This document shows, piece by piece, positions 50,667-61,342 of a DNA stretch of 64,000 nucleotides. The position numbers and the translations under genes are program-made. This stretch comes from Amphibiibacter pelophylacis. Lineage in GTDB: Bacteria > Pseudomonadota > Gammaproteobacteria > Burkholderiales > Burkholderiaceae_C. The notes below the pieces were generated by a model. That model made no database searches. It was not told where the DNA came from and was given only the letters and a program-made list of their open reading frames with translations. The DNA lies in the NCBI RefSeq assembly GCF_037688875.1, contig NZ_JAWDIE010000018.1, positions 1 through 64,000 of the forward strand. The letters are read 5' to 3'. Each line of letters opens with the position of its first letter. Position 1 is the first letter of the stretch.

Positions 50667-51497
50667 ATGACCACCCAGACCTTCTTCACGCCCGCCAACG
50701 TCATCCGCACGCTGGCCGCCTGGTTCGTGGCGCTGCTGCTCTTCTTCCCGCTGGGCTGGCTGATGCTGACCGCGTTCAAGACCGAGCTGCAGGCCATCCA
50801 GGTGCCGCCCGACCTGTTCTTCACGCCCACGCTGGACAACTTCCGCGAAGTGCAGGAGCGCAGCGACTACCTGCTCTACGCCACCAACTCGCTGATCACC
50901 AGCGTGGTCTCCACGCTGCTGGGTCTGGCAATCGCAGCCCCGGCCGCCTACTCGATGGCCTTTTTCAAAGGCCCGCGCACCAAGGACATCCTGATGTGGA
51001 TGCTGTCCACCAAGATGATGCCGGCCGTGGGCGCGCTGGTGCCGATCTATGTGCTGGCCCAGAAAAGCCACCTGCTGGACACGCGCCTGGCGCTGATCAT
51101 CGTGTTCACGCTCTCCAACCTGCCCATCATGGTCTGGATGCTGTACTCGGCCTTCAAGGACATTCCGCATGAGATCCTGGAAGCCGCGCGCATGGACGGC
51201 GCCACGCTGTGGCAGGAGGCCACCAAAGTGCTGCTGCCGCTGGGCATGGGCGGCCTGGCCTCCACCGGCCTGCTGTGCCTGGTGCTGAGCTGGAACGAGG
51301 CCTTCTGGTCGCTCAACCTCAGCTCGGCCAACGCGGGCACGCTGGCCACGCTGATCGCCAGCTACTCCAGCCCCGAGGGCCTGTTCTGGGCCAAGCTGTC
51401 CGCCGCCTCGCTGATGGCCATCGCGCCCATCGTGGTGTTTGGCTGGTTCAGCCAGAAACAGCTCGTCCAGGGCCTGACTTTCGGCGCCGTCAAGTAA
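50667..51497 (+). CDS. smoG: Polyol ABC transporter permease (SmoG-like)
   Basis: A 276-residue MalG-type permease with six helices. WFVALLLFFPLGWLMLTAFK is the first, and EAARMDGATLWQEATKVLLPL is the coupling loop; STKMMPAVGALVPIYV and LSWNEAFWSLNLSSANAGTL are subfamily features. AAGGAG precedes the ATG. It forms the channel with the SmoF-like subunit. Confidence 0.93.
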   Translation: MTTQTFFTPANVIRTLAAWFVALLLFFPLGWLMLTAFKTELQAIQVPPDLFFTPTLDNFREVQERSDYLLYATNSLITSVVSTLLGLAIAAPAAYSMAFFKGPRTKDILMWMLSTKMMPAVGALVPIYVLAQKSHLLDTRLALIIVFTLSNLPIMVWMLYSAFKDIPHEILEAARMDGATLWQEATKVLLPLGMGGLASTGLLCLVLSWNEAFWSLNLSSANAGTLATLIASYSSPEGLFWAKLSAASLMAIAPIVVFGWFSQKQLVQGLTFGAVK

Positions 51498-51565
51498 CCG
51501 TCCAGCCAACGCAGACACGAACGGCCCACCTTAACGGCCCCCACCCTTTTTCCGGAGACATCCCC

Positions 51566-52606
<1,041 letters not shown>

Positions 52607-52622
52607 GGCCTGGAGCACACCC

Positions 52623-53384
52623 ATGAGCACCCTCCCCCCAAACGGACAACCCTTGAGCGGTCAGGTCGCCGCCATCACCGGCGCGGCCTCGGGCATCGGG
52701 CTGGCCAGCACCGAAGCGCTACTGGGCGCGGGCGCCCGCGTGGTGCTGGTCGACCGCGACGCCGCTGCGCTGGCCGCGCAGTGCCAGCGCCTGAACGCGC
52801 ATCACGGCGAGGGACGTGCGCTGGCGCTGGAGATCGATCTGCTGGACCCTGCCGCCTGCGCCACGCTGCTTGAGCGCGTGCTGGCGCTGGCGGGCGGCCT
52901 GCACATTTTTCACGCCAACGCGGGCAGCTACGTCGGCGGCGATCTGGTCGATGCCGATCCGGCCGCCATCGACCGCATGCTCCACCTGAACATCAATGTG
53001 GTGATGAAAAACGTGCACGACGTGCTGCCGCATTTCATTGCCCAAGGTTCGGGCGACGTGCTGGTCACCAGCTCGCTGGCGGCGCATTTCCCGACGCCGT
53101 GGGAGCCGGTTTACGCCGCATCCAAGTGGGCCATCGACTGCTTTGTGCAGACCGTGCGCCGCCAGGTGTTCAGGCATGGCGTGCGCGTGGGCGCCATTTC
53201 GCCCGGGCCCGTCATCACCGCGCTGCTGGCCGACTGGCCGCCCGAAAAGCTGGCTCAGGCCAAGGCCAACGGCACGCTGCTGGATCCGGCCGAAGTCGGC
53301 GAGGTCATCCGCTTCATGCTCACCCGCCCGCGCGGCATGACCATCCGCGATGTGGTCATGCTGCCCTCCCAGTTCGATCTCTGA
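52623..53384 (+). CDS. Short-chain dehydrogenase, ribitol/sorbitol dehydrogenase-like
   Basis: A 253-residue SDR enzyme with the NAD-binding motif TGAASGIG (about 19-26), D-based cofactor preference (VLVDRD), the HANAG motif (instead of NNAG), catalytic Ser in VTSSLAAH, and YAASK (catalytic Tyr/Lys). The C-terminal MTIRDVVMLPSQFDL is typical of polyol members. By context it oxidises a pentitol or hexitol taken up by the adjacent importer, for example ribitol to ribulose. It starts 16 bp after smoK and ends 11 bp before the second dehydrogenase. Confidence 0.85.
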   Translation: MSTLPPNGQPLSGQVAAITGAASGIGLASTEALLGAGARVVLVDRDAAALAAQCQRLNAHHGEGRALALEIDLLDPAACATLLERVLALAGGLHIFHANAGSYVGGDLVDADPAAIDRMLHLNINVVMKNVHDVLPHFIAQGSGDVLVTSSLAAHFPTPWEPVYAASKWAIDCFVQTVRRQVFRHGVRVGAISPGPVITALLADWPPEKLAQAKANGTLLDPAEVGEVIRFMLTRPRGMTIRDVVMLPSQFDL

Positions 53385-53395
53385 AAGTCTCCACC

Positions 53396-54784
53396 ATGAA
53401 CGTCATGCTGCACCTGGGCCTGGGCGCCTTCCACCGTGCCCACCAGGCCGTTTATCTGCACGAACTGATCCAGTCGGGCGACAGCCGCTGGTCGCTGGCC
53501 GGGGGCAACACCCGCCCCGACAGCCCGGAGCTGATCCAGGCGCTGGCCGACCAGGGCGGCGCCTACACGCTGGAGACCATTTCCCCGGCGGGCGAGCACC
53601 GCTACACGCGCATCACCTCGATCCAGAACATCATCCCCTGGAGCGCCGACCTGGCCGGGCTGATCGCGCAAGGCGCCCGGCCCGAGACAAAAATCATCTC
53701 CTTCACCGTGACCGAGGCTGGCTATTACCTGGACGCGGCCAACCGCCTGGACCTGGCCACCTTCGCCGATCTGCGCACCGACCTGGACGCCGCGCGCGCC
53801 GGGCAAGCCGGGCCGACGATTTACGCCGCGCTGACCGCCCTGCTGCGCGCGCGGATGCGCTCGGGCGCCGGGCCAGTGACGCTGCTCAACTGCGACAACC
53901 TGCGTCACAACGGCGAGCGCTCGCGCGCAGGGCTGCTGCAGTTCATCGGGCTTGTGGGCGATGGCGAGCTGCTGGCCTGGGTGCAGAACAACACCACCAG
54001 CCCCAACGCCATGGTGGACCGCATCACGCCCCGCCCGACGCCCGACGTGCGCGAGCGCGTGCAGGCCGCCACGGGCGTGGATGACCCCGCCGCCCTGATG
54101 GGCGAGAGCTTCATCCAGTGGGTCATCGAAGACCACTTCGCCGCCGGACGCCCGGCCTGGGAAGCGGTGGGCGTCGAAATGGTCGATTCGGTCGATGCCT
54201 ACGAAGAGGCCAAAATCCGCCTGCTCAACGCCACGCACAGCGCCATCGCCTGGGCGGGCACGCTGCGCGGCTACACCTACATCCACGAGGGCACGCACGA
54301 CGCCGACATCCGCAAAATCGCCTTCGATTACGTCACCGACGACGTCATCCCGGTGCTGGACACGCCAGAGCAACCCTGCCCCATCGATCTGCCCGCCTAC
54401 CGCGACGTGGTGCTGGACCGCTTTGGCAACCCCGCCATCCGCGACACCAACCAGCGCGTGGCCATGGACGGCTTCAGCAAAATTCCCGGCTTCATCGCGC
54501 CGACCTTCCGCCAGCGCCTGGCGCGCGGCGAGAGCATCGCCAGCGTCGCCATGCTGCCCGCGCTTTTCCTGGCCTACCTGCAGCGCTGGCACGCCGGACA
54601 GATTCCCTACACCTACCAGGATCAGGCCATGGACCCGGCCGTCGCGCACGCCATCTGCGCGAGCAGCGACCCGGTGGCCGCGCTGTGCGCCGACCGGCCG
54701 CTGTGGGGCGATCTGGCCGGGGACGCGCGCCTGGTGGCCGCGCTGCGCGACGCCAGCCAGCGCGTGGCGGCCTTCATCGGCTAA
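53396..54784 (+). CDS. dalD: D-arabinitol 4-dehydrogenase-like, mannitol dehydrogenase family
   Basis: A 462-residue polyol-specific long-chain dehydrogenase. The N-terminal NAD-binding start is HLGLGAFHRAHQAVYLHEL. The conserved FTVTEAGYY, LLNCDNLRHNG and the catalytic Lys-Asn-His cluster in EEAKIRLLNATHSAIAW (about 270-285) are present. The start LAGGNTRPDSPELIQAL and the length fit DalD better than MtlK or UxaB. Its product from D-arabinitol would be D-xylulose, which the xylulokinase two genes downstream phosphorylates. Mannitol is an alternative substrate. Confidence 0.85.
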   Translation: MNVMLHLGLGAFHRAHQAVYLHELIQSGDSRWSLAGGNTRPDSPELIQALADQGGAYTLETISPAGEHRYTRITSIQNIIPWSADLAGLIAQGARPETKIISFTVTEAGYYLDAANRLDLATFADLRTDLDAARAGQAGPTIYAALTALLRARMRSGAGPVTLLNCDNLRHNGERSRAGLLQFIGLVGDGELLAWVQNNTTSPNAMVDRITPRPTPDVRERVQAATGVDDPAALMGESFIQWVIEDHFAAGRPAWEAVGVEMVDSVDAYEEAKIRLLNATHSAIAWAGTLRGYTYIHEGTHDADIRKIAFDYVTDDVIPVLDTPEQPCPIDLPAYRDVVLDRFGNPAIRDTNQRVAMDGFSKIPGFIAPTFRQRLARGESIASVAMLPALFLAYLQRWHAGQIPYTYQDQAMDPAVAHAICASSDPVAALCADRPLWGDLAGDARLVAALRDASQRVAAFIG

Positions 54785-54793
54785 CCTGCGGTC

Positions 54794-55738
54794 ATGAGTC
54801 TGCTGCCGCCTTCCCTGCTCTCCCCGCTGCCGCGCCAGTCGCGCCCGGAGCTGGAACAGCCCCTGACGCGCTCAACGCGCCTGGGCTACGAATCGCTGGA
54901 CCGGGCGGGCTTCATCCAGTGCCTGCGTCACGGCTTTCCCACGCCGCTGGCGCGCTGGCACTACCACGACGAGTACGAGCTGCACCTGATCACCGCCTCG
55001 ACCGGCCAGGCCTTTGTCGGCGACTGGATCGGCCCTTTCGAGCCGGGCCACCTCGTGCTGGCCGGGCCGCGCCTGCCGCACAACTGGGTCTCGCAGAATG
55101 TGCCGCCCGAGGGCTATCCGCAGCGCGATGTCGTCATCCAGTTTGCGCACGAGCCGCTGGCCGAAGCCGCCGGGCGCATGCCCGAGCTGGCTCCGGTGAT
55201 GGCGCTGCTGGAGCGTTCGCAGCGCGGCATCGAATTTTTCGGCATCGCCGACCAGGCCGGGCCGCTGCTGGACGCCATCGTCAGCAGCTCCGGGCTGCGC
55301 CGCTTCGGCCGCTTCTGCGAGCTGATGGCGCTGCTGGCCGAATGGACGGATGTGCGCCTGCTGTCCAGCGTTTACCTGCAGGGCAGCAGCCGGGACGCCG
55401 ACGAGCGCATCAGCCGCGTCATCGCGCGCATCTCGCGCGATCTCTCCCACGAACTCTCCCTGAAATCCATGGCCGATGAAATGGACATGAGCGAGAGCCA
55501 GTTCTCGCGCTTTTTCCGCAAGGCCACGGGCAATTCCTTCACCGATTTCGTCAGCAGCCTGCGCATCCAGCAGGCCTGCGGACGGCTGATGGAGGGCGAC
55601 GAATCCATCACCCAGATCGCTTACGGCGTGGGGTTCAACAACATCTCCAATTTCAACCGGCGTTTTCTGGCGCAAAAAGGCATGACGCCGCGCGCCTTCC
55701 GTCAGCGCAGCCAGATGCGCTTTGCGGGCCGGAGCTAA
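54794..55738 (+). CDS. AraC-family regulator of the polyol operon
   Basis: A 314-residue regulator with an N-terminal cupin-type sugar domain (about 45-140: ARWHYHDEYELHLITASTGQAF, LAGPRLPHNWVS) and a C-terminal double helix-turn-helix (about 212-305: MADEMDMSESQFSRFFRKATG and ITQIAYGVGFNNISNFNRRF). It is placed within the operon between dalD and xylB (9 and 15 bp away), so its own level rises with the operon. It probably activates transcription in response to the polyol. Confidence 0.92.
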   Translation: MSLLPPSLLSPLPRQSRPELEQPLTRSTRLGYESLDRAGFIQCLRHGFPTPLARWHYHDEYELHLITASTGQAFVGDWIGPFEPGHLVLAGPRLPHNWVSQNVPPEGYPQRDVVIQFAHEPLAEAAGRMPELAPVMALLERSQRGIEFFGIADQAGPLLDAIVSSSGLRRFGRFCELMALLAEWTDVRLLSSVYLQGSSRDADERISRVIARISRDLSHELSLKSMADEMDMSESQFSRFFRKATGNSFTDFVSSLRIQQACGRLMEGDESITQIAYGVGFNNISNFNRRFLAQKGMTPRAFRQRSQMRFAGRS

Positions 55739-55753
55739 CTTTCAGGAGCCGCC

Positions 55754-57232
<1,479 letters not shown>

Positions 57233-57239
57233 ACCCGGC

Positions 57240-57812
57240 TCACCCCGCCGAAAGGTGCTCGCACAGGATCACCGCGCCGATCACGATCAGGATGGCGCCG
57301 CCGACCACCTCGGCGCGCTGTCCGGCCATTCGGCCCAGCACGCGCCCCAGCAGGATGCCCAGCGTCACCATCACCAGCGTACACAGACCGATCACCCCGG
57401 CCACAGCGGCGATGTTCACATCCAGAAACGCCAGGCCCACGCCCACTGCCATGGCGTCGATGCTGGTCGCCAGACCCGTGGCGGCCAGACCCCAGAAGCC
57501 CGGGCGGCGCGCACTGGGCGCGTCCGGGTCATCGGCTGCAGGCGCCAGGCCGTTGCGGATCATGTGCAGGCCCAGGCCCACCAGCAGCGCGAAAGCCACC
57601 CAGTGATCCCAGGCGGTGATGTACTGCGCCGCGCCCAGGCCCAGCAGCCAGCCCAGCACGGGCGTCAGCCCCTCGATGGTGCCAAACAGCAGACCGATGC
57701 GCAGCGCCTCGGTCAGACGCGGCCGCTGCAGGGTGGCGCCTTTGCCGATGGCGGCGGCAAAGGCATCGGTGGACATGGCCAGGCCCAGCAGGACCATCGA
57801 CAGGGGATGCAT
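57240..57812 (-). CDS. mntP: Manganese efflux pump MntP
   Basis: A 190-residue inner-membrane protein with six helices arranged as two repeats. Each repeat carries a conserved acidic membrane motif: LAMSTDAFAAAIGKG in the first and ATSIDAMAVGVGLAFLD in the second. It exports Mn2+ and prevents manganese toxicity. It is convergent with xylB (7 bp apart). The leader between it and the next gene shows no yybP-ykoY-type manganese riboswitch. Confidence 0.93.
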   Translation of the reverse strand: MHPLSMVLLGLAMSTDAFAAAIGKGATLQRPRLTEALRIGLLFGTIEGLTPVLGWLLGLGAAQYITAWDHWVAFALLVGLGLHMIRNGLAPAADDPDAPSARRPGFWGLAATGLATSIDAMAVGVGLAFLDVNIAAVAGVIGLCTLVMVTLGILLGRVLGRMAGQRAEVVGGAILIVIGAVILCEHLSAG

Positions 57813-57905
57813 GAGAAAGCGGCTCCGGCGCAGATCAGACAGGGGCGCATTGTCGGCCAGGAATCAGGGGCTGAAACCAGGCCCGCGCATGAATCGCCCC
57901 CAGCC

Positions 57906-58352
57906 TCAGACCAGCACCAGGCGCAGGTCGACCTTGTCAGCGCCGTCGCGGAAGCCCTCGCGCCAGTGCGAGACGATCTCGAAGCCGTGGCGCACATAAA
58001 ACGGCGCGACCTTGAGCGTGGTGTCAATGATGAGATAGCGCGTCGGCGGCGCGTGCGCTTTCAGGTGATCAATGCGGTGCTGCAGCAGCTTGGCGCCCAG
58101 GCCGCGCCCGTGCCAGTCGGCGTGGATCTGGCCAAACACCAGCACGGCGTGGTTGTAGGTGGTGGAGACCTCGTAGGCGCCAAAACCCACCACCTGGCCC
58201 TCGCAGACGACGACAAAGCTGGGGCCATCGGGCTCGTCCAGCGCGCTGGCGAACCAGTCTTCGTCCTCGGGGCTGAAGAAATCCGGCACGTTGGAGCGGA
58301 AACAGGCCAGCGCCGCCTCGCGGTCGGTGGGCTCGTAAGGGCGGATCAGCAT
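57906..58352 (-). CDS. GNAT-family N-acetyltransferase
   Basis: A 148-residue acetyltransferase. The opening LIRPYEPTDREAALACFRSN, the beta bulge region VLVFGQIHADWHGRGLGAKLLQHRI (CoA pyrophosphate loop GRGLGA) and the closing APFYVRHGFEIVSHW define the GNAT fold. The substrate is unknown. It lies 26 bp downstream of dgt on the same strand and may be the end of that transcript. Confidence 0.88.
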   Translation of the reverse strand: MLIRPYEPTDREAALACFRSNVPDFFSPEDEDWFASALDEPDGPSFVVVCEGQVVGFGAYEVSTTYNHAVLVFGQIHADWHGRGLGAKLLQHRIDHLKAHAPPTRYLIIDTTLKVAPFYVRHGFEIVSHWREGFRDGADKVDLRLVLV

Positions 58353-58378
58353 GGTGGATCTTTCAGGGGGCGAGCCGA

Positions 58379-59632
58379 TCAGGCCGGGCCCCAGCCGCTG
58401 TCGGCGAAGGCCGTTTCACCCGTCAGGCGCTCGAAGCAGCGCGTGGCCATGCGGTCGGTCATCCCGGCGATGCGGTCGGCGATGCGGCGGCGCGGGTGCA
58501 GTGGCTGCCAGGCCTCGGCCAGCGCTTCGGGGGTGTCGGCCACCGGGGGCGGCCCGGCGGGGTCAGCGGCGCATTCGGCGTCGAACAGGGTGGTGATGAT
58601 CAGGCTGGCGCGTTCGGCGGTGGCGTTGACCTGCGGGTGGCGGTACAGCCGCTGGAACAGGAAGCGCTTGAGCGCGTCGCTGCGCTCGCGCATATCGGCG
58701 CTGAAAGCGACCAGCGGCGGGCACAGCGCCACATCCTGCGGGCTGGCCGGGCGGTGCTGCAGCAGCGCGGCGCGCGTGCTGTCGATCACGTCGTAGACCT
58801 GCGCGGACAGCATGCGCCGCAGCGTTTCGTGCAGCCAGCGGCGCGGGCGGTGCGCGGCGCCCAGAGCGCTCCAGGCCGGGGCGACGCCAGAGCGCCATTC
58901 GGCCTCCAGGTGCGGGTGCTCGGCCAGCGCCTCCTGCGCGTACCGGGCGACCAGTGGCAGGGCCAGCACGTCGTCCCAGGCGATCAGGCCGGAGCGCACG
59001 CCATCGTCCACATCGTGGGCGTTGTAGGCGATTTCGTCGGCCAGATTGACCAGCTGCGCTTCCAGACTCGCCTGCTGGCCGCTGGCAAAGCGCGCGGCCA
59101 CGCCGCCGGGCTCGGCCGCTTCCAGCCAGCGCGCGTGGCGCGGCGCGCAGTGCTTGAGCAGCCCCTGGCGCGTTTCCAGACACAGGTTCAGGCCGTCGAA
59201 GGCGGCGTAATGCTGCTCCAGCACATCGACCACGCGCAGGCTCTGCAGGTTGTGCTCAAAGCCGCCCCAGGGCTTCATGCAGGCGTTGAGCGCATCCTGC
59301 CCAGCATGACCAAACGGCGTGTGGCCCAGATCGTGCGCCAGCGCCAGCGCCTCGGCCAGCTCTTCGTTGAGCGCCAGGGCACGCGCCAGCGCCCGGCCCA
59401 GCTGGGCCACTTCCAGCGAATGCGTCAGCCGCGTTCGGAACAGATCGCCCTCGTGGTTGACGAAAACCTGCGTCTTGTAGACCAGACGGCGGAAGGCCGC
59501 GCTGTGCACGATGCGGTCGCGGTCGCGGGCAAACGGCGTGCGCGTGGGCGCGGGCGGCTCGGGGCTGCGCCGCCCCTGGGTGTCCCGGATGGCGTAGGGC
59601 GCCAGTTGCGCGGGCCTGGACAGCAGCGTCAC
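58379..59632 (-). CDS. dgt: Deoxyguanosinetriphosphate triphosphohydrolase-like protein
   Basis: A 417-residue HD-domain phosphohydrolase. RTPFARDRDRIVHSAAFRRLVYKTQVF starts the conserved core. The metal set is H in RTRLTHSLEVAQL, HD in LALAHDLGHTPFGHAG, and the later DLADEIAYNAHDVDDG-type aspartate (here LADEIAYNAHDVDDG). It removes triphosphate from dNTPs, classically dGTP. The stop of aroB is 3 bp upstream of its start, so the two are co-transcribed, the standard betaproteobacterial order aroK-aroB-dgt. Confidence 0.93.
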   Translation of the reverse strand: MTLLSRPAQLAPYAIRDTQGRRSPEPPAPTRTPFARDRDRIVHSAAFRRLVYKTQVFVNHEGDLFRTRLTHSLEVAQLGRALARALALNEELAEALALAHDLGHTPFGHAGQDALNACMKPWGGFEHNLQSLRVVDVLEQHYAAFDGLNLCLETRQGLLKHCAPRHARWLEAAEPGGVAARFASGQQASLEAQLVNLADEIAYNAHDVDDGVRSGLIAWDDVLALPLVARYAQEALAEHPHLEAEWRSGVAPAWSALGAAHRPRRWLHETLRRMLSAQVYDVIDSTRAALLQHRPASPQDVALCPPLVAFSADMRERSDALKRFLFQRLYRHPQVNATAERASLIITTLFDAECAADPAGPPPVADTPEALAEAWQPLHPRRRIADRIAGMTDRMATRCFERLTGETAFADSGWGPA

Positions 59633-59635
59633 GGC

Positions 59636-60751
59636 TCAGGCCGCCTGCGCCTGGCAGGTACGGATCACGTCCAGCACGGGATCGGCGTCCACCGCCTGCA
59701 CCCGCGCCTTGTGGCCATCAACCAGCACGAAGTTCAGCCGTCCGGCCTCGGTTTTCTTGTCGACCTGCATCAGCTCGACCATGCGTTCGGGCGTCAGGCC
59801 CAGGGCCGGCGACAGCGTCACCGGCAGCCCGGCGCGCTGGCACAGCCGCGTCAGGCGGTCGACCAGGCCCGCGTCGATCAGGCCCAGGCGCTGCGACAGG
59901 TGCGCCGCCATGATCATGCCGCAGCCCACGGCCTCGCCGTGCAGCCACTGGCCGTAGCCCAGGCCCGCCTCGATGGCGTGGCCGAAGGTGTGGCCGAAGT
60001 TGAGAATCGCGCGCAGCGCCGATTCGCGCTCGTCCTGGCCGACCACGTCGGCCTTGATGGCGCAGGAACGCTCGACCGCGTAAGCCAGCGCCGCCGGATC
60101 GCGCGCAACCAGCGCATCCATGTGCTCTTCCAGCCAGGCCAGGAAAGCCATGTCGGCGATGGGCCCGTATTTGATGACTTCCGCCAGGCCCGCCGACAGC
60201 TCGCGCGGCGCCAGGGTTTTCAGCGCGTCCAGATCGCACAGCACGCGCAGCGGCTGGTAAAACGCGCCGATCATGTTTTTGCCCAGCGGGTGGTTGATGG
60301 CGGTTTTGCCGCCCACCGACGAATCGACCTGCGCCAGCAGCGTGGTCGGAATCTGCACAAAGGGCACGCCGCGCATATAGGTCGCGGCGGCGTAACCGGC
60401 CACATCGCCGACCACGCCGCCGCCCAGGGCGTAGATGAGGGTCTTGCGGTCGCAGGCGGGGCGCAGCAGCGCGTCGTAGATCAGGCCCAGGGTCTCGCTG
60501 GTCTTGTAGGCCTCGCCGTCGGGCAGCTCCAGGTAGTGCAGCGTGTCGTGACGCCCGGCCAGCGCGGCCTTGAGCGCGGCGCCGTAGAGCGGCCCGACCG
60601 TGGTGTTGGTGACGATGAGCGCCTGGCGCGAGCGCGGCAGGTCAAAGTACGAGGCCGCATCGCCCAGCAGGCCCTGACCGATGCGCACGTCGTAGCTGCG
60701 GTCGGCCAGCGCCACGCGGCAGGTGGCCAGGATTTTGGAGGGGGACGTCAT
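59636..60751 (-). CDS. aroB: 3-dehydroquinate synthase
   Basis: A 371-residue enzyme for the second step of the shikimate pathway (DAHP to 3-dehydroquinate; NAD and Zn/Co dependent). It has the NAD site GGGVVGDVAGYAAATYMRG, IPTTLLAQVDSSVGGKTAINH, the metal ligand region IKYGPIAD, and NFGHTFGHAIE with ligand histidines. I used the ATG at 60751; the frame also allows a TTG two codons earlier. It is 48 bp after aroK. Confidence 0.96.
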   Translation of the reverse strand: MTSPSKILATCRVALADRSYDVRIGQGLLGDAASYFDLPRSRQALIVTNTTVGPLYGAALKAALAGRHDTLHYLELPDGEAYKTSETLGLIYDALLRPACDRKTLIYALGGGVVGDVAGYAAATYMRGVPFVQIPTTLLAQVDSSVGGKTAINHPLGKNMIGAFYQPLRVLCDLDALKTLAPRELSAGLAEVIKYGPIADMAFLAWLEEHMDALVARDPAALAYAVERSCAIKADVVGQDERESALRAILNFGHTFGHAIEAGLGYGQWLHGEAVGCGMIMAAHLSQRLGLIDAGLVDRLTRLCQRAGLPVTLSPALGLTPERMVELMQVDKKTEAGRLNFVLVDGHKARVQAVDADPVLDVIRTCQAQAA

Positions 60752-60799
60752 GGGCAAGCTCGTCTTGACAGGGTTGAAGGCGCTGCGGCGCCCACCCGG

Positions 60800-61330
60800 T
60801 CAGACCAGGCGGGCGGGAGGCTGAAGCTCCAGCTGGGCGGCCAGCAGATGCGCGGCCTGGTGGCTGCTCATGCCGCCGGTTTCCATGGTGTGGGCCGCCG
60901 TCTGAGTATACAGAGGGTCCCGCACAGTGAAGAGATCGGTCAGCCGCTGGCGCGGATCAGCCACCTGCAGCAGCGGGCGCTGGGTGTCGGTGCGCAGCCG
61001 CCGCCACAGCGCCTGCACGCCCACGCGCAGGTAAACGGTGTGCGCCCGCTGCTGCAGCAGCGCCCGGTTGGCCTCGCGCAGCACCACGCCACCGCCGGTG
61101 GACAGCACCTGCCGCCGCTCCTGCGCCAGGAGATCGGCCAGCACCTGCGTTTCGATGTCGCGGAAAGCCGCCTCGCCCTGCTGCTCGAAGAACGCACGGA
61201 TCGAGCACCCGATGCGCTCTTCCAGCGCATGGTCGCAGTCCACCCAGTCGCAATCAAGGCGCCGGGCAAGCAAACGCCCGACAGAGGTCTTACCGCTGCC
61301 GGGCATGCCGATGAGGGCGATGGAGGTCAA
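60800..61330 (-). CDS. aroK: Shikimate kinase
   Basis: A 176-residue P-loop kinase converting shikimate to shikimate 3-phosphate. Walker A is GMPGSGKTSVGRLLA (about 8-22), the substrate-binding aspartate is in WVDCDHALEERIG, arginine contacts are in AFRDIETQVL, and STGGGVVLREANRALL is the central loop. The LID arginine is in DTQRPLLQ. Normally pilQ is directly upstream; here a lipoprotein gene lies between them (12 bp away). Confidence 0.96.
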   Translation of the reverse strand: MTSIALIGMPGSGKTSVGRLLARRLDCDWVDCDHALEERIGCSIRAFFEQQGEAAFRDIETQVLADLLAQERRQVLSTGGGVVLREANRALLQQRAHTVYLRVGVQALWRRLRTDTQRPLLQVADPRQRLTDLFTVRDPLYTQTAAHTMETGGMSSHQAAHLLAAQLELQPPARLV

Positions 61331-61342
61331 GTCAAGAGAACA

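Noticed and set aside
57813..57905. Possible yybP-ykoY manganese riboswitch before mntP
   Set aside because: The leader is short and lacks the paired GGGGAGUA/UACUCCC-type conserved elements.
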